From assembly GCF_018141005.1 (NCBI RefSeq), contig NZ_CP046582.1:2542001-2606000 (forward strand): 64,000 bases of DNA. The letters are read 5' to 3'. The first letter of the stretch is position 1; every line of letters starts with the position of its first letter. The position numbers and the translations under genes are program-made. This DNA is from Erwinia sp. E602 (GTDB lineage: Bacteria > Pseudomonadota > Gammaproteobacteria > Enterobacterales > Enterobacteriaceae). The notes beneath the pieces are model-generated. The model ran no database searches and was not told the DNA's origin. It worked only from the letters and a program-made list of their open reading frames with translations. This document shows positions 24,301 to 32,602 of this stretch, one piece after another.

Positions 24301-24715
24301 GTGTAATATTGAATGTATATGTTTTAGTTAGAACATCATCGCGGGCACCGTTTAGGGCTGTTTGGGAAATGATACCATTTACCATTGACGAAACAGTTTG
24401 CTCTGAATCCTGATAGTACCGAAGAATTAATTGAAACTCTTGTTTAGTCTGTGCGAATTGATCTAACATCTGATGTACTGGATTACTTGCAACATATGCA
24501 ACACTGAATTGCATTGCCTGTACTGCCTGTCGTCCCATCAGTTGAGTAATGTACTCACTATCATAAGTTTTAAAATTAGATACTTCAGTATCAATCGTAA
24601 ATTGTGGCATCGATGTTAGATTATCAATTACCACTTGTGAACTTACCTGTGTGTTACCATTACCTAGATCTAAATTGTATGAAAGTCGAAAATCATTAGC
24701 TAAAATAATGTCCAC
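21329..24715 (-). CDS. Tail tube domain fused to a long tail fibre
   Basis: A 1128-residue protein of two parts. Residues about 1-150 are a tail tube domain that ends ARDDVLTKTYTFNI, closely matching the end of the 149-residue tube protein encoded next to it. Residues about 150-1128 are a fibre: repeated NGGTGATT/GGTGGNT motifs, beta-rich Ser/Gly/Thr stretches, and an end (WKLSNPKDPMTGSE, then acidic tail) like the last domain of lambdoid side fibres. The GTG start at 24715 has AAGGAG upstream. The protein should be built into the tube or its end and project fibres. I know of no standard siphophage gene of this form. Function is inferred. Confidence 0.85.
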   Translation of the reverse strand: MDIILANDFRLSYNLDLGNGNTQVSSQVVIDNLTSMPQFTIDTEVSNFKTYDSEYITQLMGRQAVQAMQFSVAYVASNPVHQMLDQFAQTKQEFQLILRYYQDSEQTVSSMVNGIISQTALNGARDDVLTKTYTFNITQLKVRAMASATTQNLFVGDYGVGSNGTIPQYTGTEGNAFIKIPSASAPAGTDMMGINLIDNGTVSQFAITKGGALSMFVKNGGTAWTRIYTSTQSDAVYAKLASNLSDLPNKLTARQNLQVDSITQGTTENQFRAPGGTSYLYARADDWGYFSTTNGVIPLAVNRGGTGATTAAAARANLGLTIGTSGATVPLLNANNTWSGTNTWTQTPYFDGAEFNIGRNSTNGTAIGVKLGSTATAKQSFLDFRSSGMGNDRDARIICSGGDTGNNNGTLTIAAATLNLSAINYSVASSTNFKTAIGLNAVENYRQFQQYSIQPSTSAGPVFLKVATIADPTSGSAQFAFEISGASDIGVNAQGHYKDFCTVSGRSLVAAGGVTATNINDFMTVRRTGNIADSTLAKACRYWIWNNSSKNAFEVYIEVPRYSVKTYASVWNFAPGGSVISGQDSVISWFDNPSSYSTLPSGCIQVPTNFSYDEFNKPNLNVLPGTLSIANGGTGATTAPLARTALGLGSVSTLNTGNTIGNAMTVGQFGFGGTGSVQSYNSLQAFFTNNSGQSRIVRNDLAVTGLYRYSPTLFMSSGDNHGSLSIEYNTGNVVVSAGNNTAITNNQVVTNTLYGTANKPSLTADVSGILPVANGGTGGNTVAGSYRNLARNSIIRAGMSLNNNTTSACKITMASVPTGDATYIRFASFGSYSPNDGSYGEYEIVVRGTNGTPTVTLNHVNGSKPIYADVMIDPATEANGTCTLYVIPSVAWGGYLTFWIDQAWQNNIPETSAFENILRSAIPSTAISLKTSTAANHSFGSTWTSYNTSVDVNGFIKKASPVIRIVKSQEESERTDVVDYSEFRWSGSGTVNREADGVYIERTAIGVYKVTGSLGFAKEGWKLSNPKDPMTGSEMGMVESEVADDGTITISLFKRKLVMIEDEDGEDEYVYIKGKPMDVPLNSWIDARLEMAEKEEVPPEFIPEPESNYEETLNTDDSTESETDEESE

Positions 24716-24726
24716 TGTTTTACTCC

Positions 24727-25113
24727 TTAATTGATATTGATTACCCTTATATTTATCTGGAACCCTAGACTAACTGTACCAGTTGTAGGATCTGTAACAA
24801 CATCACCTTGTTCGAAGGAATAATTCAGTACCTTCAATTTGTTATCATTGAAAATTGATAGGGTTGTAGATTCTTCAAAGTTTGTGACAATATCATCAAA
24901 GGTAATACTTGGTGCAGTGCTATTACTATTTGGTTCAGGACTGACAATATATGAAAAGTTTGCATTACATAGCTTGCGGTTTGTATCGTAGTCAATACGT
25001 TCAAGGTTGAATGAGCAATCAGTTTCTGCAAATACATCAACACTACGGCTAACCTTCAATCGTTTCGTTGCATCAAAGACTTGCTTCATAGTCTTTCGTA
25101 GTTCTTTAATCAT
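24727..25113 (-). CDS. Neck/tail terminator-like protein
   Basis: A 128-residue protein that starts MIKELRKTMKQVFDATKRLK and ends in a GTVSLGFQINIRVININ strand pair. It lies between the capsid and the tail tube genes, where siphophages encode head-tail joining and tail terminator proteins. The pattern of an N-terminal helix followed by strands is consistent with a gpU-like terminator, but the sequence alone does not prove it. Its start overlaps the stop of the preceding gene. Confidence 0.6.
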   Translation of the reverse strand: MIKELRKTMKQVFDATKRLKVSRSVDVFAETDCSFNLERIDYDTNRKLCNANFSYIVSPEPNSNSTAPSITFDDIVTNFEESTTLSIFNDNKLKVLNYSFEQGDVVTDPTTGTVSLGFQINIRVININ

Positions 25114-25439
25114 TAGTAATCCTCTGCGAAATGTTGTGCTTCCGTAGTTCTGTAGTAAACATTAACGATTGCCGAAAGATCATCGATGATGTTATAAACT
25201 GAATACTCAATACCTCTTACGAGTACTATTGAATCTACAACAATATTATATTTTAGTAATTCATCCTTCTTCATTGAAAGATAAGTTTCTTCACCTTCTA
25301 TGAAAGAACTACTACCACTATCAATAGAAAAGGGGACAACCTCAATTATTGCCTTGAAGGTGTCCCCATTTGGTAGTTGAATTTTTTCACCGAAGGCATT
25401 TAAGAAACTCATTTGTTGAACTTCATCAAATGCCCTCAT
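25113..25439 (-). CDS. Head-tail joining protein
   Basis: A 108-residue protein just downstream of the capsid gene. Residues MRAFDEVQQMSFLNAFGEKI, a KAIIEVVPFS strand and VRGIEYSVYNIIDDLSAIVN give a small beta-rich protein of the kind seen in lambda FII-like or HK97 stopper proteins. The role comes mainly from position. Confidence 0.6.
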   Translation of the reverse strand: MRAFDEVQQMSFLNAFGEKIQLPNGDTFKAIIEVVPFSIDSGSSSFIEGEETYLSMKKDELLKYNIVVDSIVLVRGIEYSVYNIIDDLSAIVNVYYRTTEAQHFAEDY

Positions 25440-25443
25440 AGTT

Positions 25444-27324
25444 TTATGCCTTCACAGAAAGTTGGATTACAGACTCTGGATGCTTCTGTACAACATCTAG
25501 TGCAGCAACTAGACGGTAAATCGTGGTCAGACGATTACGTAAAGTTGTGGTGTCCACATCGAGATACTGTGACTCAAATTGTGCGATAGTTACGAATGAG
25601 AAATTACCCATAAGGATGGTGCCATCTGCAACAAAGTTAGAGACAATTAGAGGAATTTCTTCACATAGCCACTGAGAATCTGAGAAACGCATACCTTGAG
25701 CTAGTGCAACGCCTGCAATATTCGATAGGAATGCGGTTTGACGTAGACGGGCATACATCGAAGGTGAACATACTGCAACGGAATCTTTGGTACGAATATT
25801 AGATTCTAGTAATTTCTGAATCGCAGATTCAATATCAGCTTCGTCAAGTACGCCAGATGCAGCGGTAGTCATTTTAGTTGCAGTATCTTCAACTTCTGCA
25901 ATGATAGCTTTCTCAAGACTATGACCTACGTTCTCAAGTAGAGCACGTTGAATGTAAGTACCGATATTTGGACTTGAAAGTTGTAGACTCTTGGTTACTG
26001 GAATCTCACCTGCAAAGATACGAGGCTTTAGTACAACCTGGTCAAAGTGTGCTGCGGTAGTTTCAATCTCTTCACCTTCTGCATAGAAACGGAAAGATGA
26101 GGTACTGTCTAGGCTGGTTAGACGTGGAATGGTAAATTCACGATTACCCATGCCAGTTAGAACTTCTACATTCAGACGGCCTAGAATCGATTCCGCCAAT
26201 AGCGGGCGAATGAAGTCATCAGAGTAGTTAGTTTCAATTGCACCGGCAGCGGTGGTAGTAGTGGTGCTAGCACGTAGACCTTGTGCAAGTTCGGCTGAAG
26301 TGACTTCGAAGCCACGGCCATTAGTTTTTAGACCAGAAATATCAACGGCTGGATTTAGTGCATTTGCCGCAAGTACATCAATGGTACGAGTTTGTTTAGT
26401 CATTTCTTTATTTTCCTTTGGGGTAATAGTTTTTTCTTTCTTCGCATCGATAGAACGTTTAAATTCATCTACAGATACTTTATTATTTATCGCTTCGGCG
26501 GAATCTACGTTGAATACCTTGGCAATGCTTTCAATTTCACGGCGACGTGCTGAATCATTAATTTGATCAAGTTCTGCCTGTGCTTTATTTAGTGCTTCCT
26601 GTGCTACCTGATTTCGTTTTGCAAGTTTGATTGCTTTACGAACTTCTTGTAGTTGACGTTCTGCTTCTACTTCATCTTCTTCTTCAGAATCTTCTTCCGT
26701 TTCAGTTTCAGTTTCAGTACCGCTATCTTCTGGCTTTACTTCTTCTTCCGCTTCTACTTCAACTTCTTCTGCGTCAGTTTCTTCTGCCCGTAATTCGATA
26801 TCGTCAGAATGTTCTTGTTCATTCATTTTGTTTTCCTTCATTTCTTCATTTGTGTTTAGTGATCTTCCAACTCCTGCATTAACATCAGCAGGTACGGATA
26901 CAAACGATAATTCAAAGGGAGTTAACTTATCTACGTAGAGGGTATTACCTTCTTGATAGTAATTATCGATGTTGTAACCTACGCTAATATGTGTAAGTAC
27001 ACCTTCAATAACCTGCTTGAATTTATCATCTGAGTATTTAGTATTACTGAAACGTACTACTGCCCTACCTACTCGATCCTCGTCAATCCATGCACGTTCG
27101 ACTACTCCAATCAAATCATCAAGATTGTGATTGAATAGAAGTGCTGCACCGTTATTTAGTCTTGAAAGGTCTACAGTTTGAGGTGTAGTAATTAACACCT
27201 CGTCATACATGTTGCCATCAATGAAACGTTTTACAGGTGCTTCTGACATGAAAGAGATTTGAACAGTACGGGATTCTAGATCGATACTATTAGATATCTT
27301 CGCTAGATTGATTTCCCTCTTCAT
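25444..27324 (-). CDS. Fused prohead protease and major capsid protein (HK97 type)
   Basis: A 626-residue protein with three parts. About 1-155 is an HK97-type prohead protease, with its likely catalytic His in LLFNHNLDDL and Ser in LTHISVGYN. About 160-300 is an acidic and coiled region (runs of Glu and Thr, then KAIKLAKRNQVAQEALNKAQ), replacing the capsid delta scaffold. About 310-626 is the major capsid protein, with LLAESILGRLNVEVLTGMGN and VCSPSMYARLRQTAF. The fused protease would free the capsid after assembly. The ATG at 27324 is chosen from the family-like start MKREINLAKIS; upstream ATGs at 27336, 27345 and 27357 are possible. It overlaps the portal gene end. Confidence 0.88.
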   Translation of the reverse strand: MKREINLAKISNSIDLESRTVQISFMSEAPVKRFIDGNMYDEVLITTPQTVDLSRLNNGAALLFNHNLDDLIGVVERAWIDEDRVGRAVVRFSNTKYSDDKFKQVIEGVLTHISVGYNIDNYYQEGNTLYVDKLTPFELSFVSVPADVNAGVGRSLNTNEEMKENKMNEQEHSDDIELRAEETDAEEVEVEAEEEVKPEDSGTETETETEEDSEEEDEVEAERQLQEVRKAIKLAKRNQVAQEALNKAQAELDQINDSARRREIESIAKVFNVDSAEAINNKVSVDEFKRSIDAKKEKTITPKENKEMTKQTRTIDVLAANALNPAVDISGLKTNGRGFEVTSAELAQGLRASTTTTTAAGAIETNYSDDFIRPLLAESILGRLNVEVLTGMGNREFTIPRLTSLDSTSSFRFYAEGEEIETTAAHFDQVVLKPRIFAGEIPVTKSLQLSSPNIGTYIQRALLENVGHSLEKAIIAEVEDTATKMTTAASGVLDEADIESAIQKLLESNIRTKDSVAVCSPSMYARLRQTAFLSNIAGVALAQGMRFSDSQWLCEEIPLIVSNFVADGTILMGNFSFVTIAQFESQYLDVDTTTLRNRLTTIYRLVAALDVVQKHPESVIQLSVKA

Positions 27325-28801
27325 CTGATTCTTCATCAGATTCATTTTCTTCTTCATTAGTTATTACCTTGTCATTAATTGTATTTAGTTCTCCATCCTG
27401 TTTCTCAGCTTCAATTTGAGCAAATATAACTGCCGGATCTCTTCCAGATTCTGCAATGATTTCTGCTTTACTCTTTAATCCGTAGCTTAGAAGTAGTGTT
27501 TCATATTGAGCATCCTTCAATGGATCTAAGGAAACTTGGCGTTGACTGTGATACTGTGCTTCGAGCAAACTATCAAAATCGCTAAAACTCAGACCTAAGT
27601 CATTATTATTTAGTAATTCATACGATAACCAAATGCGATATAAAGGCTTGAGTACTCGGTACTTCAATTGATTAATACGAGTCTGATATGTATTCAATTG
27701 GATCTTGTCGCTCAAACGTGCGGCTGAGTAACTTGCCCCGGCAGTGTCCCCTGTAAGGCTCTGTTTAGTGATACCTAGTGATATGGCAATCAAAGTCAAT
27801 TGCTGGTCTACATAGTCTTTCACGCCGTCAGTAGCTGCTTTTGGGTTGAAGTCTTTTAATGTCTGTCCTGCGTTTAGTTCAACGATTGAACCCGGTTCCA
27901 ATGTCTCATTTTCGAAGTAGTTCGGAACACCTTGATTTAGATCTACGTTGTCTTCATCCTTGTTGCCTAAATCATTTTCAATGAATGCCATTACTGCACT
28001 ACCGATTTTCTTTGTAATTAGACTTGCCTCAAGGAAGCTATCAAGTTCTCTTAGTAGCTCTTTGCCTGGTAGAATGTCTGGCAATCCTCGCTCCTGCTTT
28101 GCCTGTTGAGGAATGAAGTAGTGTAGAATTTCACTGGCTTCAACACGTTCAGGATTTGAATATTCATATGAGTAGGTACTAGGATTATATCGACTGATAT
28201 AGTATGCAATCGGTTTACCTTCTGGACTAAATTCAATACCGTTACTTACATATCGGCCATCGTCCAGTAGCTTGTTGTTATTGATAGGTACTCGCGAACC
28301 TTGAATAAGTTCGACGTATAGGCCAGTATCTCGCTTATGAATTCGTACAAAACATTCTCCGGTACTGGCACGTTCATATTCCAGTAGGTTTTGAAATGAT
28401 GCAAAGTTCAAACTACCGCAAATATCAAATGCTGCCGGGTCTTCTGACCAATTATCAAAACGTCTCTCAAGCTCCTGAGATAATTTAATGTTCTCGTTTT
28501 CATCCTCATACATAGTAATATTCGGGCGAATGTAGATACCGTCTGCACCTGCTACCGCATTTGCACTTTCGCGACAATATTTATTGGCAATTGGATTATG
28601 TGTCACTAAAGTACGGGACTCTATTACCAATGATTGCAGGCGAGTATTAATCATTGCATTCAGATTGTAATCAATGTATGCCGCACCTAGACCTAAACCG
28701 CGTACACTGTTTTGGGAAGTACGGATAGATTGCAATTCACGTTTCATCGTTGGATTGCTTACAAGCTGTTCACGCTTACCCTTTCCATTCTTTTTACTCA
28801 T
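27290..28801 (-). CDS. Portal protein (lambda gpB family)
   Basis: A 503-residue portal subunit forming the ring through which DNA enters and leaves the head. Recognisable stretches are RSLVIESRTLVTHNPIANKY near 80-97, FVRIHKRDTGLYVELIQGSR in the middle and LIAISLGITKQSLTGDTAGA near 350. The last is the typical portal motif before the SAARL sequence. The C-terminus is very acidic (NEEENESDEESDEEGN). The start shares a base with the stop of the preceding gene, and the end overlaps the protease-capsid gene. Confidence 0.92.
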   Translation of the reverse strand: MSKKNGKGKREQLVSNPTMKRELQSIRTSQNSVRGLGLGAAYIDYNLNAMINTRLQSLVIESRTLVTHNPIANKYCRESANAVAGADGIYIRPNITMYEDENENIKLSQELERRFDNWSEDPAAFDICGSLNFASFQNLLEYERASTGECFVRIHKRDTGLYVELIQGSRVPINNNKLLDDGRYVSNGIEFSPEGKPIAYYISRYNPSTYSYEYSNPERVEASEILHYFIPQQAKQERGLPDILPGKELLRELDSFLEASLITKKIGSAVMAFIENDLGNKDEDNVDLNQGVPNYFENETLEPGSIVELNAGQTLKDFNPKAATDGVKDYVDQQLTLIAISLGITKQSLTGDTAGASYSAARLSDKIQLNTYQTRINQLKYRVLKPLYRIWLSYELLNNNDLGLSFSDFDSLLEAQYHSQRQVSLDPLKDAQYETLLLSYGLKSKAEIIAESGRDPAVIFAQIEAEKQDGELNTINDKVITNEEENESDEESDEEGNQSSEDI

Positions 28802-29313
28802 TAGCGGTATCCTTTAAAGTTCGTAATACTCTTGATCGGATTGTCAGGATTTTTACCCTTAATCTTTGCAAGTTCAGCATTGATTCGATTGACGTATGAA
28901 GCACGAATTAGATATAATTGTGATAGTGATTCATTGGTCAATGTCTTGTTATTTATTGTGATTGAAATTTGACCACCGCCGGATAGGCGACTTTCAATAA
29001 CTTTGTCAATCTCATTTAGGATTTTCATAAGTTGATTGTATTTGTCTGCGGTACTGATTGGATCGATGATCTGGAAGTACCGCACCGTATTTGTACTGGT
29101 CTTAATAATAATTGTTGCCATACCTTCAGCCCACGTATCGGTTTTGATAGTGCTGTATGGGTATTGGAATGTGTAGCGATTTGCCGCTGAGTCAATGATT
29201 TCAATTGAACTACCTTCGGGGAATGACGGTTGAATGGTTTCCCCGATGTAAATCTGGTCTGTGAAATCTGTTTGACGCCCGGAATTAGTTGCTACTAATT
29301 TACGTGGTGCCAT
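28801..29313 (-). CDS. Hypothetical protein between terminase and portal (gpW position)
   Basis: A 170-residue protein placed where lambda has gene W. The N-terminal half is beta-rich (YIGETIQPSFPEGSSIEIID) and the C-terminal half is helical (LSQLYLIRASYVNRINAELA). The last part, with a short loop, an RASYVNRI helix and a KGKNPDNPIKSITNF end, resembles gpW-like head-tail joining proteins. The N-terminal extension is not found in gpW itself. Confidence 0.65.
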   Translation of the reverse strand: MAPRKLVATNSGRQTDFTDQIYIGETIQPSFPEGSSIEIIDSAANRYTFQYPYSTIKTDTWAEGMATIIIKTSTNTVRYFQIIDPISTADKYNQLMKILNEIDKVIESRLSGGGQISITINNKTLTNESLSQLYLIRASYVNRINAELAKIKGKNPDNPIKSITNFKGYR

Positions 29314-29322
29314 TTCTTTTCC

Positions 29323-31296
29323 TTAGTTAAAGTATAGTTTGTCGGACTTCTGTATGAATGATCTTCGTTTCCGATTAGGTACTTTATATTTATCAGGTTG
29401 TGCCTGTACTGGTGTATCTTCATTACTTACATCTACATCTGAGTAATCAATATCTGTACTGTCAGTTGATTCTATTTTCTTCAGATTGTTACTGTTATAT
29501 ATTCGAAGTTCTTTGAATGGATTTGCATTCAATCGGGATAGTAACCAACGTACTGAAATAAATGCATAGTTCAAAGTATCCCAACATTCGTTACGATCAT
29601 TATTCGATTTAGATTTCTTTTCCCATACATAGCTACCATTCTTGAATATACGTTTCTCTGAAGTAATCTGAAGAAAGTAGTCATCTGGTAGACTTGCCGA
29701 AAAGTAAATGTTCGATGCATAGTCACCATGCTGTTCAGTGACTGACTGGCTTATCAATTTGGCTATCATGTTCTTGCCTTCATTGACGTTCAGTAGTATC
29801 AAAGATTTGCCACTTGATTTACGGCGTCGGAACAATTCGGCATGTACCTGGCCGTCACCCTTGATCGCACGTAGAACAGTGTCACCATGCTGCCTGTACT
29901 GCCCTGCAATCGCTTGTACTGTATTGGTAGACTTACCGTCTCCGGCATCAATGAACCCCGTAAAACGTCTTACAGGCTTACCGTTGACCGTCTTAAAGTC
30001 ATACTTCAGAAACTGGATAAGTTCGCGGTAAGCTGGGCTTTCCCGTTTAGTTGTGTCTACTGCATGGAAGCTACGGTGATCGAGTACATAAATCTTTTTC
30101 TCATTATCGGTAATGCCGATGGTAGTACATTCGATACGGTCTAACTGAACGTCAATACCGCAGAATAAACCTAGGCAATCATCAGGTATGTTTCGAATGT
30201 TGAATGAATCGTCACGCTGGTTTTCCAGTAGCGTTAAATCGATTTCCTTATTCACTGCATCTTCGTATGGGCGACCTAAGCTAGTGTTGACGAAAGTACG
30301 CAAATCGAAGTTAAAGTGTGCATCTGAAAAATCTTGTACAATCTTTTTAATTGAAGATAAAGGGGAATAGATACGGCTAACGTTATAGCCCACTGTATCG
30401 ATTACTTCTGGCCGTGTTGCAATCCATCTGCCATCCCGTACAATTCGGTGACGTTCAACATCGGTGATAGTAGCTTTACATGATGGACATTCTAACCGGG
30501 CTGATTCTGCATTTGCTTTTTTACGGCGACCACCTTCAATTACATCCCATTCAAATTTAATGTTCTCCCATTCTAGTGTATGCTCATGATTGCAGTGCGG
30601 GCAGTTTACAAAGAACTTACGCATATCTGATTTGTTATATTCAATCATGATTGGATCTGTTGGATGAATTGGAGTACTCGCCATCATGATTAAAGAATCA
30701 TTAAAGGTTGCCGCACGTTGCGATACTAACGTAATCGGATCACCTTCATCTGTTTCAGTAGCTCCCGATATTTCATCAAGGAAAAGGTACTTTGCACTTA
30801 CTGCACGTAGTTGTGATGGTGCCCCTAGACTTGCAAAATAGGTCATTGTACCGTCACGGTTTTCAATTTGATGTTGATCGTTTGTACTGTCTCTTGCACT
30901 CTTACTTGTGACAAGATTACTTAATGTACTGCTAATCTTGATTCCCTGTTCGAAAGTGCCGGTCTTGAATTTCTTAAGCATTTGTCCGGTAATACTTGCA
31001 TGTAACATATTGGCAGGATTATTAGCCATCAGATAATAGCTGGCATTTACAAGTGTTGTAGTTTTCAAAAGTTGGGCTGAACTTACCAGTACAATCTTTC
31101 GTACTTTCGGATTTACTATCTGATTAAGTGGCTCCCGCTGGAATGAAAACAATTGAGTTTTATTCTGTCTTAGTGGACCTGATGTAAAGTACGTATGTTC
31201 TTCTACCCAATCACTCGGTAGTATCTTCTGTGGCGGCCTTAGTGCTTCCGTCCCTTTTTTTATAATTTCTTTTAGTTTTTGGTTTAGGTGCTTCAT
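29323..31296 (-). CDS. Terminase large subunit (GpA family)
   Basis: A 657-residue DNA-packaging motor. The N-terminal ATPase has the Walker A-like VLVSSAQLLKTTTL (about 69-82) and Walker B KYLFLDEISGA (about 170). A CPSCKA zinc-binding pair and CPHC pair lie near 230-275. The nuclease part begins with LGLFCGIDVQLDRIECTTIG, in which the Asp of GID is a metal ligand, and continues with GFIDAGDGKST. These are features of lambda gpA-type terminases, which cut at cos. The start lies inside the end of the small subunit gene, an 86-nt overlap. Confidence 0.95.
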   Translation of the reverse strand: MKHLNQKLKEIIKKGTEALRPPQKILPSDWVEEHTYFTSGPLRQNKTQLFSFQREPLNQIVNPKVRKIVLVSSAQLLKTTTLVNASYYLMANNPANMLHASITGQMLKKFKTGTFEQGIKISSTLSNLVTSKSARDSTNDQHQIENRDGTMTYFASLGAPSQLRAVSAKYLFLDEISGATETDEGDPITLVSQRAATFNDSLIMMASTPIHPTDPIMIEYNKSDMRKFFVNCPHCNHEHTLEWENIKFEWDVIEGGRRKKANAESARLECPSCKATITDVERHRIVRDGRWIATRPEVIDTVGYNVSRIYSPLSSIKKIVQDFSDAHFNFDLRTFVNTSLGRPYEDAVNKEIDLTLLENQRDDSFNIRNIPDDCLGLFCGIDVQLDRIECTTIGITDNEKKIYVLDHRSFHAVDTTKRESPAYRELIQFLKYDFKTVNGKPVRRFTGFIDAGDGKSTNTVQAIAGQYRQHGDTVLRAIKGDGQVHAELFRRRKSSGKSLILLNVNEGKNMIAKLISQSVTEQHGDYASNIYFSASLPDDYFLQITSEKRIFKNGSYVWEKKSKSNNDRNECWDTLNYAFISVRWLLSRLNANPFKELRIYNSNNLKKIESTDSTDIDYSDVDVSNEDTPVQAQPDKYKVPNRKRRSFIQKSDKLYFN

Positions 31297-31747
31297 ATTC
31301 TAATTGTCCTAATTCGTTTAATACCTCGTCTATCTTTTCCGATAGGAAATTACGCATGGCAATTGAATCATCTGATAATGCGGCAAGGTCTAGGTAAATT
31401 TGCGTTGGCAGATTACGCATACTGGTTTTGAACAGTAGGCAGTACCGCATCAGTTCATCTGCAACTTCCTCAACAAGTACAAGCTCGTCGGCTGCACGTT
31501 TCGTATCAATCTCCTGCTGGTCTGCCCTCGCTTTTGTAAGTCGGATTTCTTCAACCAATTTTTCATTTTTAAGATTGGCGTCAGTCTTACGCATAGGTGT
31601 AATAATGTTCTGTACTACCCATGAACTAATCTGACCCTCCGGCCAGGTTAGATCTAATCCCTTGTCCTGCCAGCGTGAGATCACACTTACATCAAAACCG
31701 TATCTATTTTGAAGTTCGGTTAGTGTTAAGGTGTTAGTAGTATTCAT
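31211..31747 (-). CDS. Terminase small subunit (Nu1-like)
   Basis: A 178-residue protein that starts with a winged-helix type DNA-binding head (LTELQNRYGFDVSVISRWQD, about 8-27) as in lambda Nu1. A helical region (EEIRLTKARADQQEIDTKRA, about 66-85) follows. It ends in a basic tail that overlaps the large subunit gene. It would bind cos-side sequences. The dyad-rich stretch just upstream (31776-31870) is a candidate site. Confidence 0.87.
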   Translation of the reverse strand: MNTTNTLTLTELQNRYGFDVSVISRWQDKGLDLTWPEGQISSWVVQNIITPMRKTDANLKNEKLVEEIRLTKARADQQEIDTKRAADELVLVEEVADELMRYCLLFKTSMRNLPTQIYLDLAALSDDSIAMRNFLSEKIDEVLNELGQLEYEAPKPKTKRNYKKRDGSTKAATEDTTE

Positions 31748-31775
31748 GTTAATTCCTTATTGCTTGTTTTATATA

Positions 31776-31870
31776 CCGTGAATTTCATATATGAAAATCC
31801 ACGGGCTGCGGAAACTCGTTTGAGTTTGAACTTTCTGGGAGAACCTATCGATTTTCAATATATCAATCGT
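31776..31870. promoter_or_regulatory. Dyad-rich region upstream of terminase (late promoter or cos candidate)
   Basis: Three dyads lie in the gap before the terminase genes: CCGTGAATTTCAT mirrored by ATGAAAATCCACGG (31776-31804, one-base bulge), AAACTC/GAGTTT (31812-31827), and CGATT/AATCG around an AT-rich core (about 31849-31869). Such density between early and late genes suits an operator, a late promoter or the terminase-binding part of cos. Confidence 0.45.
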
Positions 31871-31971
31871 ATTTCATTAATTTTTTAATTTATTTTTCGA
31901 AAGTACTTCAACTCTCATCCATACTTTTTGTACTATATCAATACCTTCCATCACTCATTAAGTAACATTGT

Positions 31972-32199
31972 TTATTTTAATCCATTAATGTGTTCAATAG
32001 ATTTATTGAGGTCTTCTCTCAAATCATCCATACTATTCCACGGTGAGTTATTTAAAGGATCATTACCATCCATAAAAGTAAGTGTAAGTGTCATTATGTG
32101 TACTAACTCGTCTTCGATACTCTTGACGTAATCCAGTACATCAGGGTGTGTATCTTTGAGTAGTTCGATTATATGCGGTGCGTTAATGTATTCTCTCAT
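31972..32199 (-). CDS. Small acidic hypothetical protein
   Basis: A 75-residue acidic protein, MREYINAPHIIELLKDTHPD at the start, largely helical, with no family I can name. It overlaps nothing but starts 2 bp after the stop of the upstream gene, so the two are cotranscribed. It has normal phage-core composition, including several GTAC sites. Confidence 0.55.
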   Translation of the reverse strand: MREYINAPHIIELLKDTHPDVLDYVKSIEDELVHIMTLTLTFMDGNDPLNNSPWNSMDDLREDLNKSIEHINGLK

Positions 32200-32201
32200 T
32201 G

Positions 32202-32564
32202 TTAGTCCTTATGAGTATCGAGTACTCTTAGTAGTTTCCATTCCTTGATAGGTTCATCATCAATCGTATTATTATTTATCATGTTATTAATCAATTCTTG
32301 CATGTACTGTAAGTGTTTACGTTCTGCATTGGTATGCATTGCTTCGATAGGATAACGCCAGCGGCCTACAGTGAAATACTGTTCATATATGAGTCTTATG
32401 TATTTGTACTGTACTGAAATGTAGTACGGGTCAATGTGGATTTGATAGGGGGATAGATCGATATGGATGTGTATCGGGGACTCACGGCGATCTGGCTCAT
32501 ATCCTGTCTGTACGCCATTCTGTGAGGTTGTAGTACCGTTAGTGTAGTGATAGTAGATAAGCAT
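32202..32564 (-). CDS. Hypothetical phage protein
   Basis: A 120-residue protein rich in Tyr, Ile and His (HIHIDLSPYQIHIDPYYISV) with a charged helical end. The predicted ATG at 32564 directly follows the U run of a terminator and has no ribosome site, so a later start is possible. No family is recognised. It is the first gene after the terminator at 32565-32597 and is followed 2 bp later by another small gene. Confidence 0.5.
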   Translation of the reverse strand: MLIYYHYTNGTTTSQNGVQTGYEPDRRESPIHIHIDLSPYQIHIDPYYISVQYKYIRLIYEQYFTVGRWRYPIEAMHTNAERKHLQYMQELINNMINNNTIDDEPIKEWKLLRVLDTHKD

Positions 32565-32597
32565 AAAAAAACCCTCATAGTGTGTTTCTATGAGGGT
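32565..32597 (-). terminator. Strong rho-independent terminator after lipoprotein gene
   Basis: Leftward, ACCCTCATAG (32597-32588) pairs with CTATGAGGGT (32580-32571) around a 7-nt loop, and seven T residues follow (32571-32565). It separates the early lipoprotein gene from the terminase-side genes. Confidence 0.88.
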
Positions 32598-32602
32598 ATT
32601 TA

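Noticed and set aside
32396..32578. Sixty-codon leftward frame overlapping the gene at 32202-32564
   Set aside because: It lies in another frame of a longer open gene, and its start falls within the terminator hairpin.
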